A stretch of 64,000 nucleotides of DNA from Rhizobium chutanense. GTDB lineage: Bacteria; Pseudomonadota; Alphaproteobacteria; Rhizobiales; Rhizobiaceae. The translations under genes and the position numbers were made by a program. The stretch is taken from contig NZ_NWSV01000022.1 in assembly GCF_002531935.1 (NCBI RefSeq), positions 1 to 64,000 on the forward strand. Direction: 5' to 3'. Positions within the stretch are counted from its first letter, which is position 1. Each line of letters starts with the position of its first letter. This document shows, piece by piece, positions 36,873 to 45,932 of the stretch. A model generated the notes under the pieces. The model worked only from the letters and a program-made list of their open reading frames with translations, was not told the DNA's origin and did no database searches.

Positions 36873-37178
36873 TCACCCTTGCGCCGGCAGTCCGAGACCT
36901 CCCCGTTCATCTGGTTCGTCGTCTGGAATCGCAATCGATCGATGATCGACCTCCGCCCCTTCGTCGCAGGGATACACATCAAGTGGATTTGACCTGGACA
37001 GCGACCGCTCGCGCTGGAGCGCCGAATACCGGCGGCGCATTTCACCGGACGCAATCGACCCTGCCGTCCAAAGAGCGACCAGTTCCATGAAACCCGGGTC
37101 TTCATCGATCCGGATTCCTCGCGCCTTCCAACGCGCGATGACCCGCTCGGCTATGTCCCTGCGTGAATCCATTACCAC
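36873..37178 (-). CDS. Small rhizobial plasmid protein, VbhA-like antitoxin region possible
   Basis: About 99-101 residues; start either GTG 37178 or ATG 37172, with AGGGAAG upstream. The core RRDIAERVIARWKARGI, DDPGF-like acidic turn, ELVALWTAGSIASGEMRRRY resembles short proteins common on rhizobial plasmids. The W-x-x-G-x-I...EM-RRY pattern recalls the inhibitory helix of VbhA/Fic antitoxins, but the Fic-type SxxxE/D signature is not clear and no fic gene is adjacent. Role unknown. Confidence 0.5.
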   Translation of the reverse strand: MVMDSRRDIAERVIARWKARGIRIDEDPGFMELVALWTAGSIASGEMRRRYSALQRERSLSRSNPLDVYPCDEGAEVDHRSIAIPDDEPDERGGLGLPAQG

Positions 37179-37435
37179 TTCCCTGCCCCCTGCCCCCTGC
37201 CGCCTACGCGGTTAGATACCAAGATGGTGGGTTCTTCGCCAGTTCAAACCGTCCAATATGTCACGCCGGCCGCCCGCGATCCGTTTTCAGGAGCTTGTTA
37301 GCTGGAGCTATCGAGATCGCAGGACACACTTTCCAGCTCTCTCCCGACCTGATGGTCCCCGTCACCATCTTTTCCGTCCATGAATAAGGTAGGCCGCCCC
37401 CGATCAGTCCAGGCGATTTAAGTGCGAGTCCGCTT

Positions 37436-37891
37436 TTACGTCGCCTTGAGGTCCGTCAGCACCTTGTCAAAAGCATCCTTGACCGGCTTTGAGATTTCCT
37501 CCACCGCCCTGCTTGAGAGCACCCGGACTTCCTTGGCGTGCTGCAAACTTGTCTCAACCCGCTTGCGGAAAAAGGTCGACTGCTGTTCGAGGATCTGCGA
37601 CGGCGAATTCGCGCCCAGCAAAGCTTGCAAATGTGAGAAGCTGGCCTCGGCGTCGGCCTGCAGTGCAGCGATCGTCTTCCACCACAATTCGTTGCCGAAT
37701 AGACTTGTCGTTTCGAGGATCGGAGGCAGCATTTTCTGTGTCGCTTCAGCGCCGGACGCAAATTTCAAAAAAGCCTCTGTCACCTTCTTGTTCCCCTTTT
37801 CAACAGATGCGCCGAACTGATCTGGCACCTTGAGCGACGATGACCCCGGGTTTTCGATCGTTTCAAAGGATCTTTCGGAAATCTTGGTCAT
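37436..37891 (-). CDS. Phasin (PHB granule surface protein)
   Basis: 151 residues, with AAGGA upstream of ATG 37891. Phasins coat polyhydroxybutyrate granules, which rhizobia accumulate in free-living cells and in some bacteroids. The sequence is a helical, coiled-coil phasin: GNKKVTEAFLKFASGAEATQ, NELWWKTIAALQADAEASF, QSTFFRKRVETSLQHAKEVR and VKDAFDKVLTDLKAT. No hydrophobic segments. It stands alone among mobile-element relics; rhizobial symbiotic plasmids often carry such a copy. Confidence 0.85.
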   Translation of the reverse strand: MTKISERSFETIENPGSSSLKVPDQFGASVEKGNKKVTEAFLKFASGAEATQKMLPPILETTSLFGNELWWKTIAALQADAEASFSHLQALLGANSPSQILEQQSTFFRKRVETSLQHAKEVRVLSSRAVEEISKPVKDAFDKVLTDLKAT

Positions 37892-38385
37892 TGCATTTTC
37901 CTTCTCTTTGAGTTGGTTGCAAGCTGTGACATCGGGATTGACCCTTCCGCCGGCGGATGCATGGCCGCTTGGTAGAACGCGGATCCGATGACGAACGGTC
38001 AGGTGGCCTCCGTTCCGTTCGTTTCATGAACCGGCATAATGCAGACTGCTTTCTGCCGCTTGTAACCAGGGATCAGCAAACACCATGCCAACTGCTCCGA
38101 CGCGCCAAGAAGATCATTTTCTTTTATCAATGGGCGGGTTGAGGGCAGGTTGATGTGTATTTGACGGAGAGACCGGCGAACAAAACGTTCCAATCACGAC
38201 AAACCTGACAAAAGTGGCGGATGCCCGACATTTGCGAGAAATGTCGACGGTTGCGCTGGGGACAAGGGAATTCACGTGGACTTCAAATCGCGCCAAGGAT
38301 CATGTGCCTGTTCGTGGCTAAGGGGCGTTACCCGGAAAATCAAAACTCGCGGAGCTCTCCGCTATTCCATATCGCGCCGCGATAT
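37892..38385. other. Upstream region of the phasin gene, no gene seen
   Basis: No convincing frame. The region leads into an IS66 relic on the plus strand. Confidence 0.35.
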
Positions 38386-38535
38386 CTTCGAGCGCTTCCT
38401 GAAAGACGGCCGCGTCGAAGTGGACTCCACATGTTGAGCGGGCAATCAAGCCCCAGGCGTTAAGAAAAAATAGCCTGTTTGCTGAAGGTGACGAGGGCGC
38501 GACATACTCCTCATCTGATGATGTCTATAAAAGAG
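38386..38535 (+). mobile_element. IS66-family transposase relic (C-terminal part)
   Basis: Reads FERFLKDGRVEVDST, then after a +1 shift VERAIKPQALRKNSLFAEGD. This corresponds to the IS66 TnpC region around the last catalytic residue (D..TVER.IRP.AL.RKN.LFAG.D). A frameshift and truncation on both sides make it inactive. Confidence 0.75.
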
Positions 38536-39620
38536 GATTTTGAACCGGATCCTGAGATATCGGACGCCGGGATCGCCTGGCATCGGCTTCGCGGCGCACG
38601 GTTTCGTGTTGAAGGTCGGAAAGCTGGATGATCCACGGCGCTCCGGTGCATAACTGGCGAGCGGGAAGGACACCGCTGCTGACCATCCGGTAGGCGGTAG
38701 CTCGACTCACCTTTAGAATGTCGGCGGCCTCGTCGAGGGTTCTCTCACCGCGTTCGGCCCGTTCACCTTCTCGATAGACGGAGATGCCGTGGATGTTGCG
38801 AAGACTGCAGACGTGGCTTCGCGTCCAGCTGGCGCCATGCCCTGTCCGCTTGCCGGATCGATTCAAGATCGCTGCGATCGACAAATCGGGCAACTGCCTC
38901 GCCAAGTTGCGAACGAGATCGACAACATCAGCCTTAACTGCCCAGCGGGTCTGGCCGATCTTGTTTTTCTTCACCGTCATCCGGGTGTGATCGCCACCCT
39001 GCCAATGAATGACGAGCGCCAATGTGTCGTCAACGGTATCGACAATGATTTCTTTGATCAGCAGCCGAATGATCTTTTGGCGTGTCTCGATAGACGCGTC
39101 GGGACCTGTGCCATGCCTTACTATAGATCGCTACCGAGCATCATCAATCTTGTACGGTCGTCGGCCGATAAAGCAGGCGTGTTACGGTCGGTCGAGAGCA
39201 TCTCGAACTGGACCTCGAGATCACGCAATAGGATCAGCTTCTCATTCCAGCGCCGCTCCAGTTCGCCGGCGACCAACCGATTGCCCGGATCGACAGCATC
39301 ATACTGGCGGCGCGCCCTGGCAGCCTCGTATTGTGCTTGCTTGATTAAGTTCTCGAGTTGCTGTTGATTGTCGCTATGACGCTGCGTGTGCGCCTCCATT
39401 GCCCGCAAGGCCGCCTCGATTCCCGGAGGTTGCAATCGCTCGAGCACCTCCTGCGCCACGGCCCGATCGACCCGCATGCCGCCGAACCCGATACAGTTGC
39501 CGACCGCCATGGCGCCGAACGTGCCGCGACAAACATATCGCTGCGCCGCCTTTCCCGGAGTATTGAATGTGCAATCGGCGACCGCAGCGACCGCAACGGA
39601 ATAGTCAGGCAACAAAGCTT
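38525..39620 (-). pseudogene. Large serine recombinase relic
   Basis: Two frames carry the middle and C-terminal parts of a zinc-ribbon serine recombinase. The first (39615-39121) has YVCRGTF, CIGFGGMRVDRAVAQEVLER, the coiled-coil QQQLENLIKQAQYEAARARR, and DPGNRLVAGELERRWNEKL. The second (39022-38525) has LNRSGKRTGHGASWTRSHV, SLRNIHGI and a C-terminal helix-turn-helix (TLDEAADILKVSRATAYRM). The N-terminal resolvase domain with the catalytic Ser is absent, and the frames are not joined. Non-functional. Confidence 0.7.
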
Positions 39621-39920
39621 GGCGCGCAGTTCAACGAGTTTGGTTGCCGAAAGGCGCGGCGCAGCTACGATCTCGATCGAACTTGCCGCAGGATCAAACA
39701 TCCATGCCGGAATTTGAAATGAACCACCGTGTGCCAGAATGAGCAGATAGTGAACGCCTTCGTGCTCATGGCTGCCGGTTACCAAGACGGTTTGGTCAAC
39801 CAGTGGATGGAAGGGATAGGTGACCCTTGCTTCAAACGTCGGAAATCCGGCATTATGAACCCGGCTCGGAAGGCGGCGGCAGGACTTGGGCGACGATCGC
39901 GACGCTGCTTCAAACTGCAT
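39345..39920 (-). pseudogene. Possible DUF5372-like companion of the serine recombinase
   Basis: The conserved part, about residues 30-105 of the frame, reads ARVTYPFHPLVDQTVLV, HYLLILAHGGSFQIPAWMFD. This resembles the small protein that often precedes this recombinase type. Its normal stop is missing; the frame runs on antiparallel-free into the recombinase relic in another frame. Same cassette as the recombinase; not functional as a pair. Confidence 0.4.
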
Positions 39921-40804
39921 TTTGCCGCGCGCGGCAAAAGCACGTTTATACTGACCAGCAAACTATGCCGATTAACCGACTTTGCCAACGTTTCCGGCAC
40001 CATAGCAGCCGCCTAGTCGGCATAGCTTAGGGTCTCTCCGTCGCGAAGGAGAGGACACATGAACGCAACTCAGGATCGCATCGCCCTATGCAGGAAGCTA
40101 GTCTACAGTCCACATCGGGACGACGATGCACGTGGCACTCGCTAAGCCTGTTTCGGGATCTGATCGACTGGCATGTCGGCAATGGAATACTCCGCAGGAT
40201 TTAAGCGAGGTTCACGTCGACCGCTTCCCTGAGCATCGTTTCAAACACTGGAGACCCGACTCGGGCGATTGATCGGCGCTCCGCCGCTCGCCTTTGGCGT
40301 TACGGGAGAATGGCTTAATACCGACCGCGCTTCCTATTCAGCGCAGTGAGCACGAGAAGATCGACGATGCTGGCCGGTCCCAAAAACGGGATGGCAGCTT
40401 CTAGAAGTCGATTGAACGGACCGGTCGGGACCGGCGTCCGCACGCGGTGCCCCACGGTCTGTGGGCCTCTGAATTCTGTTCTGCAGGTAAAGTCAGCCGA
40501 CGCCGTCGCGTATCGCGACTTTGGAGCTCGTTGGGTTCGCTCGCCAGCCCCTTCCTCATGCGATGCGGCTCCGCCCCTTGCAAGAAACGCTCCGGCGTCC
40601 CAATACTTTTGGCTTTGCTCGACGGCGCTGTATCCCGCAGCTTCGATAGCCTTGCTCCGAAACGCTTCCTGCGGGGTCGTCAACTCCTGCAGTCAGGCGC
40701 CTTCCGCCGCTGCGTTATGATCCGTCGGAGCCAGACTTTCAGCGGCTGTTTCCGCCGCTGACTTTATGGCTGCGGACCCTCACGGTTGAACTCTCCAACC
40801 CGGA
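39921..40804. other. Stretch without an assignable gene
   Basis: A short frame at 40059 (28 codons, AAGGAGAGG upstream) has a good ribosome site but no known family. A minus-strand frame at 40315-40683 is Arg-rich and not convincing. Confidence 0.3.
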
Positions 40805-40981
40805 TTAGTGCCGGTCGAGTTCGGCTTCGACCTTCTTGCGACTGTTGCCTACGTTCTTCACGGTCTTCTTCACCGCTTCCTTGGAAATGCCTTCCTTCCG
40901 GGCTTCGTACTTCACCTCGTGATCCTGACCACCTGCGACGCGAGCACGATCCTGGCTGCGGGCTTTGGATGTGGTTGCCAC
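40805..40981 (-). CDS. DUF3606-type small protein
   Basis: 58 residues starting at GTG 40981, with AGGAGG 7-8 nt upstream. The sequence DRARVAGGQDHEVKYEARK, GISKEAVKKTVKNVGNSRKK matches the small DUF3606 family common in rhizobia. It is lysine-rich and helical. Function unknown. The GTG is preferred over an upstream ATG at 41026 because of the ribosome site. Confidence 0.8.
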   Translation of the reverse strand: MATTSKARSQDRARVAGGQDHEVKYEARKEGISKEAVKKTVKNVGNSRKKVEAELDRH

Positions 40982-41453
40982 TGAGATCCTCCTAATGTCG
41001 GTCCTTACGAACGGGCGCCGATTCAATAAGTTCCGGCCTCCGTTATGGTGAGGCGCGCTTCGGCGATGTCGCGGACGCGCTGCACATGGCCTCGGGCGAG
41101 ATGGTTCACTTCGACGATGAGATCGCGCAAGGCATATCTGCGACCGCAGTTAATCAGTAGCGGACAATTCTTCCCAGGCAGTTGGTACGGCTCGTCGTGT
41201 GCCTATGAGCAAACCCATGGATTGATTGTCATAGAAAGCAGGACTAGAACAACAGCGCTAATGCAGGAGCGCTCGGCATCCGAACGCAGAACAAGATCGC
41301 GGCGGAAGCCACGCAAGAGCGTCGTCTGCGAAGAGAAACCAAGCGGCTCGGCAGGTTGCGGCTAACCTCTGACCGAGTCGGCACCACGAAGGAGCCAACC
41401 CATCGGGGACAGATCCCCCTCAGCCGCTACATCAACGTGATTTGGAGTTTGGA
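40982..41453. other. Remnant stretch
   Basis: The minus strand at 41040-41150 reads RYALRDLIVEVNHLARGHVQ and DIAEARLTITEAG. This looks like a conserved rhizobial protein C terminus but has no start and a stop just upstream, so it is a relic. Nothing else is recognised. Confidence 0.35.
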
Positions 41454-41648
41454 ATGGATCAATTTGCTACCGCCGACAACACCTCCGCAGCCGCTCGTCG
41501 CCGCGAAGCCAGGATTGCGAAGGGCTACAGCCTTGAGGACCTGGCCATCGCCACCGGACTTACGGTCGAGGAAATCGCAGCGGCCGAGGAACCCCTTCAG
41601 ATCGTGCCTCAGCACCACCTCGAGCGCATTGAGCATGTGATCTCATAG
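41454..41648 (+). CDS. Small helix-turn-helix-like protein
   Basis: 64 residues from ATG 41454 (an ATG at 41442 is also in frame). The sequence ARRREARIAKGYSLEDLAIA, TGLTVEEIAAAEE, HHLERIEHVI has the layout of a short XRE-type helix-turn-helix. It probably binds DNA or is a remnant of such a regulator. It stands alone. Confidence 0.6.
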   Translation: MDQFATADNTSAAARRREARIAKGYSLEDLAIATGLTVEEIAAAEEPLQIVPQHHLERIEHVIS

Positions 41649-41700
41649 CTTCCGTCGCCACCGGCACGCGGTCCCGGTTTAGGGGCCGCAGTCAACCACG

Positions 41701-41817
41701 GAGGGCGCGGAACGAAAGATCGATGCTCTATGGGACGTCCTAGGCGCATTGATGCTCCGCTTCACGCCGACAGAATGCGCAAACTACTTCAGGGCTGCTG
41801 GATATGAGCCGGATTGA
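41701..41817 (+). mobile_element. IS630-family transposase C-terminal relic
   Basis: 39 codons ending in a stop read KIDALWDVLGALMLRFTPTE and CANYFRAAGYEPD, the typical end of IS630-type transposases. Nothing of the catalytic DDE domain is present upstream. Confidence 0.7.
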
Positions 41818-42377
41818 ACAGGATTTGCTCTAGTCGATATTGCGTCCAATTGAAGTGTCATCCGCCATTTTAAGATAACTGCAGAATCACTTAAAGAGAA
41901 CATGGCACCAATGATCGCACAAACAACCGGTCCGCTTCTGCCAACCGACGCAGTTCCGATTGTCGCGATGTTCTTCTACGATATGGCGCAACTATCTGCT
42001 CGGTGGCTTAGGTAAGCCACCGCCGTTCGCGGCTTGTGGCTACTCATCCTGCCGGGCTGCGCTGTCCGTCGCGTCACGCGCCGCACCCAATCGATCGCGA
42101 TGCTGATGCCAATGCGGAAGCGCTTGGACGCCGCCCGGCACCACACCCCTCCTGTATCACCGCTTCTACAACTTCTCGCGGTTATTCGAAACAGGTCTCG
42201 CCATCCAGCTCAGCCTCCTGACCGGCCAGAAGGATGAATCTGATTTGCGTCATAGGGAATCCTTCTCACGGGTCTACCTAAAATCATCCCGCTCTAAGCT
42301 TACGCGCACAACTCGCGGTTCAGCATGAACTCGCAACATCTGTTTTACGGTGCGAGGGTCATACCTCGATGCGATCG
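41818..42377. other. Stretch without a recognisable gene
   Basis: Short frames only. It separates the IS630 relic from the LysR gene. Confidence 0.35.
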
Positions 42378-43289
42378 TCAAGCAGCCCGATCTGTCAAAG
42401 CCGCGACTATCTCTTCCAATGCAAATCTTAGGCTATCACTCAGCTTTCGATCTTTTTGCCAAACGACGACGTAGTGATATGTTGCCCCTGGCTGAAATTC
42501 GCGGAATGCAACGTCGAATTCAGCATATTCGCTCGCAATGATCTCGTTCGTAATCGAAACGCCGATCCCTGCCATGACATAGCCAATGTCATGGCCATTG
42601 GCGTCATATTCCACGGCGATGTCAGGAGCGGTTCCCATATATCGAAGGGCATTGACGCTCATTTGGTGAGAGGCAATTTGCGGGTCGATATCGATGATCG
42701 CCTCACTAGCAAGATCTTCGGCAGTGACAAGCTGCTGTGCCGCAAATCGATGGTTGGCCGGAAAAAGACATACGTTGGTGGCCGAGCCGACGGGCACCCA
42801 ATCAAGAATGCGCTCATCAAGAGGCAATCGGGAGATGCCAAGATCCGAGCGGCCGTTTAACACATGATCTGCAATCTGCTCATAAGTTCCTGATTTCACC
42901 TGAACGGCGTAAGAGCGGCTTCTCTCCCGAATCCTTTTGACCACTTTCGGCAAGGTCGCGAAGGAGAAAGCGCTTGGCGCCGCGATGCCGATCATTCGCG
43001 TATCGTTGTTCCGCAGGAAGTCGATTGACGGTCCGATCCGATCAAGTCCGGCAAACGCCGCGTCGATTGTGCGTAGAAATTCCCATGCCTTGACGGTTGG
43101 CACCAGTCTGTTGTTTTCCCGGCGGAAGAGCGCGAAGCCGACAGTCTCCTCTAGCTGCTTGATGTTTTGGCTGACCGCCGGCTGGGTTATTCGCAACATC
43201 TGCGCTGCGAGCCTTTCCGAGCCGGCGCGCATAACCTCCCGCAATATTTGAAGGTGGCGGATCTTCACTCCGGAGTCGGTGACGTCCAT
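42378..43289 (-). CDS. LysR regulator of the adjacent amino-acid-type transporter
   Basis: 303 residues from ATG 43289, preferred over 43328 because residues before MDVTDSGVKIRHLQ are unconserved. The helix-turn-helix reads LQILREVMRAGSERLAAQML and TQPAVSQNIKQLEETVGFAL, the pattern of the OccR/NocR branch that controls opine and amino-acid uptake. The effector domain follows (RSDLGISRLPLDE, GIGVSITNEIIASEY). It is divergent from the permease operon and shares its intergenic region, where a palindrome lies at 43378-43396. The likely role is ligand-dependent activation of that operon. Confidence 0.85.
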   Translation of the reverse strand: MDVTDSGVKIRHLQILREVMRAGSERLAAQMLRITQPAVSQNIKQLEETVGFALFRRENNRLVPTVKAWEFLRTIDAAFAGLDRIGPSIDFLRNNDTRMIGIAAPSAFSFATLPKVVKRIRERSRSYAVQVKSGTYEQIADHVLNGRSDLGISRLPLDERILDWVPVGSATNVCLFPANHRFAAQQLVTAEDLASEAIIDIDPQIASHQMSVNALRYMGTAPDIAVEYDANGHDIGYVMAGIGVSITNEIIASEYAEFDVAFREFQPGATYHYVVVWQKDRKLSDSLRFALEEIVAALTDRAA

Positions 43290-43377
43290 GGCCGGGAATC
43301 TCAATCGTGGTCGAGCGACGCGCCTCATAAGCTGCGCTTATCAAAACTTCCTGAATCTTATAAATTGACGGCGGCAA

Positions 43378-43396
43378 GTCAAAGTATATTTTTGAC
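43378..43396. promoter_or_regulatory. Palindromic operator candidate between lysR and the permease operon
   Basis: GTCAAA-N7-TTTGAC is a perfect inverted repeat with the T-N11-A geometry of LysR boxes. It lies 89 nt from the LysR start and about 105 nt from the permease start. Confidence 0.55.
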
Positions 43397-43501
43397 ATAC
43401 GCCAAACTTAGAGCGCCGGTTAAGCTAATGAATCCAATCTACCCTCGGTTAAATCTCGGCAAGCCCTTTGTATATGTCGGGAGAATACCTTTCCTATTTC
43501 G

Positions 43502-44197
43502 GTGCGCTCGCAAGAATATTGGAGACTTGCATTGTACGCATTTGTAGATCAATTTTTATCTGGATTGAAGAACACACTTTTAGTGTTTGCCTTGAGCTGC
43601 GCTTTCGGGACCCTATTAGGTTTGCTTATTGCCGTTCTCCGCAACTCGACCCGTAAGTCGGTTTCATCGTGCATGCGGGCCTACACGGGCATCATCCGGG
43701 GTGTTCCGGAACTTCTGATCATCCTCCTGACGTATTTCGGCGGAACCGCCCTTTTGAGCGCGATTGCCGGTGGCTACATCGAGATTAATGCATTTGCGGC
43801 CGGTGTCGCGGCACTGACCGTCGTGTTCAGCGGGTACGCCGCGGAAATATTCCGTGGTGCGATCAACGCGGTTGCACCAGGCCAACGAGAGGCTGCAGCG
43901 GCGCTCGGGCTTTCGAACGCGCAGATTTGGTTTCTGATCATCATTCCCCAGATGATCCCGATCGCTCTGCCGGCATTCTGTAACCTTTGCATCTCCTTGA
44001 TAAAGGATACATCGCTGATTTCCGTCGTCGGGCTGACGGATGTCATGCGCGTCGCCTATATAGGCGCAGGCTCACTGCGCGCTCCACTCCCCTTCTATCT
44101 CGCAGCGTCTGCAATCTACCTCGCCCTCACAAGCCTGTCCCTTCTTTCGTTCCGGTTATTGGAGCGCCGCTATTCGCTCCCGGCGATGAAAGGTTGA
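43502..44197 (+). CDS. Polar amino-acid-type ABC transporter permease (first)
   Basis: About 217-231 residues, HisQ/OccQ type. Five hydrophobic segments. The EAA loop is seen as REAAAALGLSNAQIWFLIIIP, and the N-terminal membrane segment follows LSGLKNTLLVFALSCAFG. The start is uncertain: GTG 43502 has a poor ribosome site, while an in-frame TTG near 43535 has GGAG 7 nt upstream. A different frame just upstream (MSGEYLSYFGALARI) also looks like a permease start, so an indel near the 5' end cannot be excluded. Cotranscribed with the second permease (4 nt apart). Confidence 0.85.
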   Translation: MRSQEYWRLALYAFVDQFLSGLKNTLLVFALSCAFGTLLGLLIAVLRNSTRKSVSSCMRAYTGIIRGVPELLIILLTYFGGTALLSAIAGGYIEINAFAAGVAALTVVFSGYAAEIFRGAINAVAPGQREAAAALGLSNAQIWFLIIIPQMIPIALPAFCNLCISLIKDTSLISVVGLTDVMRVAYIGAGSLRAPLPFYLAASAIYLALTSLSLLSFRLLERRYSLPAMKG

Positions 44198-44201
44198 GGC
44201 A

Positions 44202-44951
44202 ATGAGCATGACCATCGCGCTTGAAGCGTTTCTCACCCTTCCCCGCGGCCTTCTTCTCACTCTGGTTCTGACATTCGCATCGCTTGCCGCAGGCTTCGCC
44301 GTCTCGGTCCCGCTCGCCTTCCTACGGGCATCATCAAATCCGTGGGCTTCCGCGCCCGTGCTGGCATATACCTATGCGTTCCGCGGCACGCCACTTCTGG
44401 TTCAGCTTTTCCTGATTTACTACGGGATTGGCCAGCTTCCCCTCGTCCGCCAAAGCTTTCTATGGGCCGTGATGCGAGAGCCGTTCTGGTGCGCCTTCAT
44501 TGCTTTCACCCTGAACAGCGCCGCCCATACGACAGAAGTTCTGCGCGGCGGGATCCAGGCGGTCCCGCGTGGGCAGATTGAAGCGGCCAAAGCCTTGGGC
44601 CTTTCCCGTTTCCACACTGCCCGTCTTATCGTGTTCCCTTTGACCCTCAGGATCGCTCTTCCCGCCTATGCAAATGAGGTGGTTGGAATGCTGAAGGCAA
44701 GCTCCCTTGCAAGCACCATCACGCTGCTTGAGGTGACCGGGCTCGCCCGACAGCTGGTGTCGGAGACATTCGCCCCATACGAGGTCTTCATTGCCGCGGG
44801 GGCTTTCTATCTGCTGCTTACCCTCTTGATCACGCAAGGTTTCCAGATGCTGGAGACGCGTTGGACGCCGACGGCAAACCGTCCACCGCCGGCGCAACCT
44901 GTACCTCGAAGAGCGAACGGAAAGCCGCCTCTCGCCTCGGCTGAAACTTGA
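44202..44951 (+). CDS. Polar amino-acid-type ABC transporter permease (second)
   Basis: 249 residues, HisM/OccM type. Membrane segments include LLLTLVLTFASLAAGFAVSV and FIAAGAFYLLLTLLITQGF. YAFRGTPLLVQLFLIYYGIG and the EAA loop (QIEAAKALGLSRFHTARLIV) are typical. A hydrophilic Pro-rich C-terminal tail of about 25 residues is extra. It forms the membrane channel with the first permease. Confidence 0.92.
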   Translation: MSMTIALEAFLTLPRGLLLTLVLTFASLAAGFAVSVPLAFLRASSNPWASAPVLAYTYAFRGTPLLVQLFLIYYGIGQLPLVRQSFLWAVMREPFWCAFIAFTLNSAAHTTEVLRGGIQAVPRGQIEAAKALGLSRFHTARLIVFPLTLRIALPAYANEVVGMLKASSLASTITLLEVTGLARQLVSETFAPYEVFIAAGAFYLLLTLLITQGFQMLETRWTPTANRPPPAQPVPRRANGKPPLASAET

Positions 44952-45008
44952 CGCCAGCCCACATCCCGGACGCCAACAATCAAACTCAGCAATGAAAGGA
45001 ACATCGTC

Positions 45009-45851
45009 GTGAAACGAACACTTCTGCTTGCCCTGTCTCTTGTCGTCTGCGCCAACAACGCGGGAGCAATGGACAGGAAGACACTGACAATCGCCTCTGA
45101 AGGTGCTTCGCCGCCCTGGAATGCCATCACCCCCCAAGGGGAGCTCGCCGGCTTTGACATCGACGTCGGCCGCGATCTTTGCCGGAGGATGAAGTTCGAG
45201 TGCACTTTCGTGCCTCAGGACTGGGACGGAATCATACCGGCGCTCACCGTTGGAAAGTTCGATGCCATCATGTCGGGGATGGCGATAACTGAGAAGCGGA
45301 AGAAATCTATCGCTTTTTCCAAGCCCTACGCCGGAGGTTTCAACCAAGTTGTCATACGCAAAGATCTCAATCTTCCGCCCACGGATACGTTGGCCGAGCT
45401 CGACCTCACAACTATCGACCCTGAAAAGCAGGCAAAGATCGAGGAGCTTCGAGCCGCTCTCAACGGCAGAACTTTGGGCGTATTGCGATCATCGAATTCG
45501 GAAGCGGTGCTCAATGAACTGTTCGGAAAGGTCGCGACGATCAGGAGCTACGATTCCCAGGACAACATGCATCTCGATCTCGTGGCTGAGCGCATCGATG
45601 GCGGTCTTGCCGACTATTTCACCTGGAAAGCCTTCCTCGACAGCACGGATGGCGGGATTGCGACGCTCTACGGCCCGCGGCTCTCCGGTGGCCTGTGGGG
45701 CCCGGGTGTCGGCGTCGGGCTCCGGCAAGATGACGGCGAACTGGTTGCGGCATTCGATAGCGCCATCGAGGCCGCCACGAGCGACGGAACCCTGAAGCGG
45801 CTGAGCGAGCAATGGTTCAAGATCGATGTTTCGCCGCAGACATCGAACTAG
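45009..45851 (+). CDS. Periplasmic solute-binding protein of the same transporter
   Basis: 280 residues. A signal peptide with Ala-x-Ala-like cleavage lies at the N terminus (LLLALSLVVCANNAGA). The SBP family 3 signature is clear: EGASPPWNAITPQGELAGFD, IDVGRDLCRRM, FDAIMSGMAITEKRKKSIAF and SKPY. It binds an amino acid, opine or similar small cationic compound and delivers it to the permeases. Insertions relative to HisJ around residues 125-150 are moderate. The third gene of the operon; no ATP-binding subunit is found before or after it. Confidence 0.92.
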   Translation: MKRTLLLALSLVVCANNAGAMDRKTLTIASEGASPPWNAITPQGELAGFDIDVGRDLCRRMKFECTFVPQDWDGIIPALTVGKFDAIMSGMAITEKRKKSIAFSKPYAGGFNQVVIRKDLNLPPTDTLAELDLTTIDPEKQAKIEELRAALNGRTLGVLRSSNSEAVLNELFGKVATIRSYDSQDNMHLDLVAERIDGGLADYFTWKAFLDSTDGGIATLYGPRLSGGLWGPGVGVGLRQDDGELVAAFDSAIEAATSDGTLKRLSEQWFKIDVSPQTSN

Positions 45852-45932
45852 ACACTGGCTTTCCGACACGCATTTCCCCCGAAGCCATAGTGCGTGAGCA
45901 GTCGGCAGTCCCAAAGATCGAAGGTAGACCAT

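Noticed and set aside
36566..37105. 179-codon minus-strand frame
   Set aside because: Overlaps the better supported small gene at 36873-37178 in another frame and has an Arg/Ser/Cys-rich, motif-free translation.
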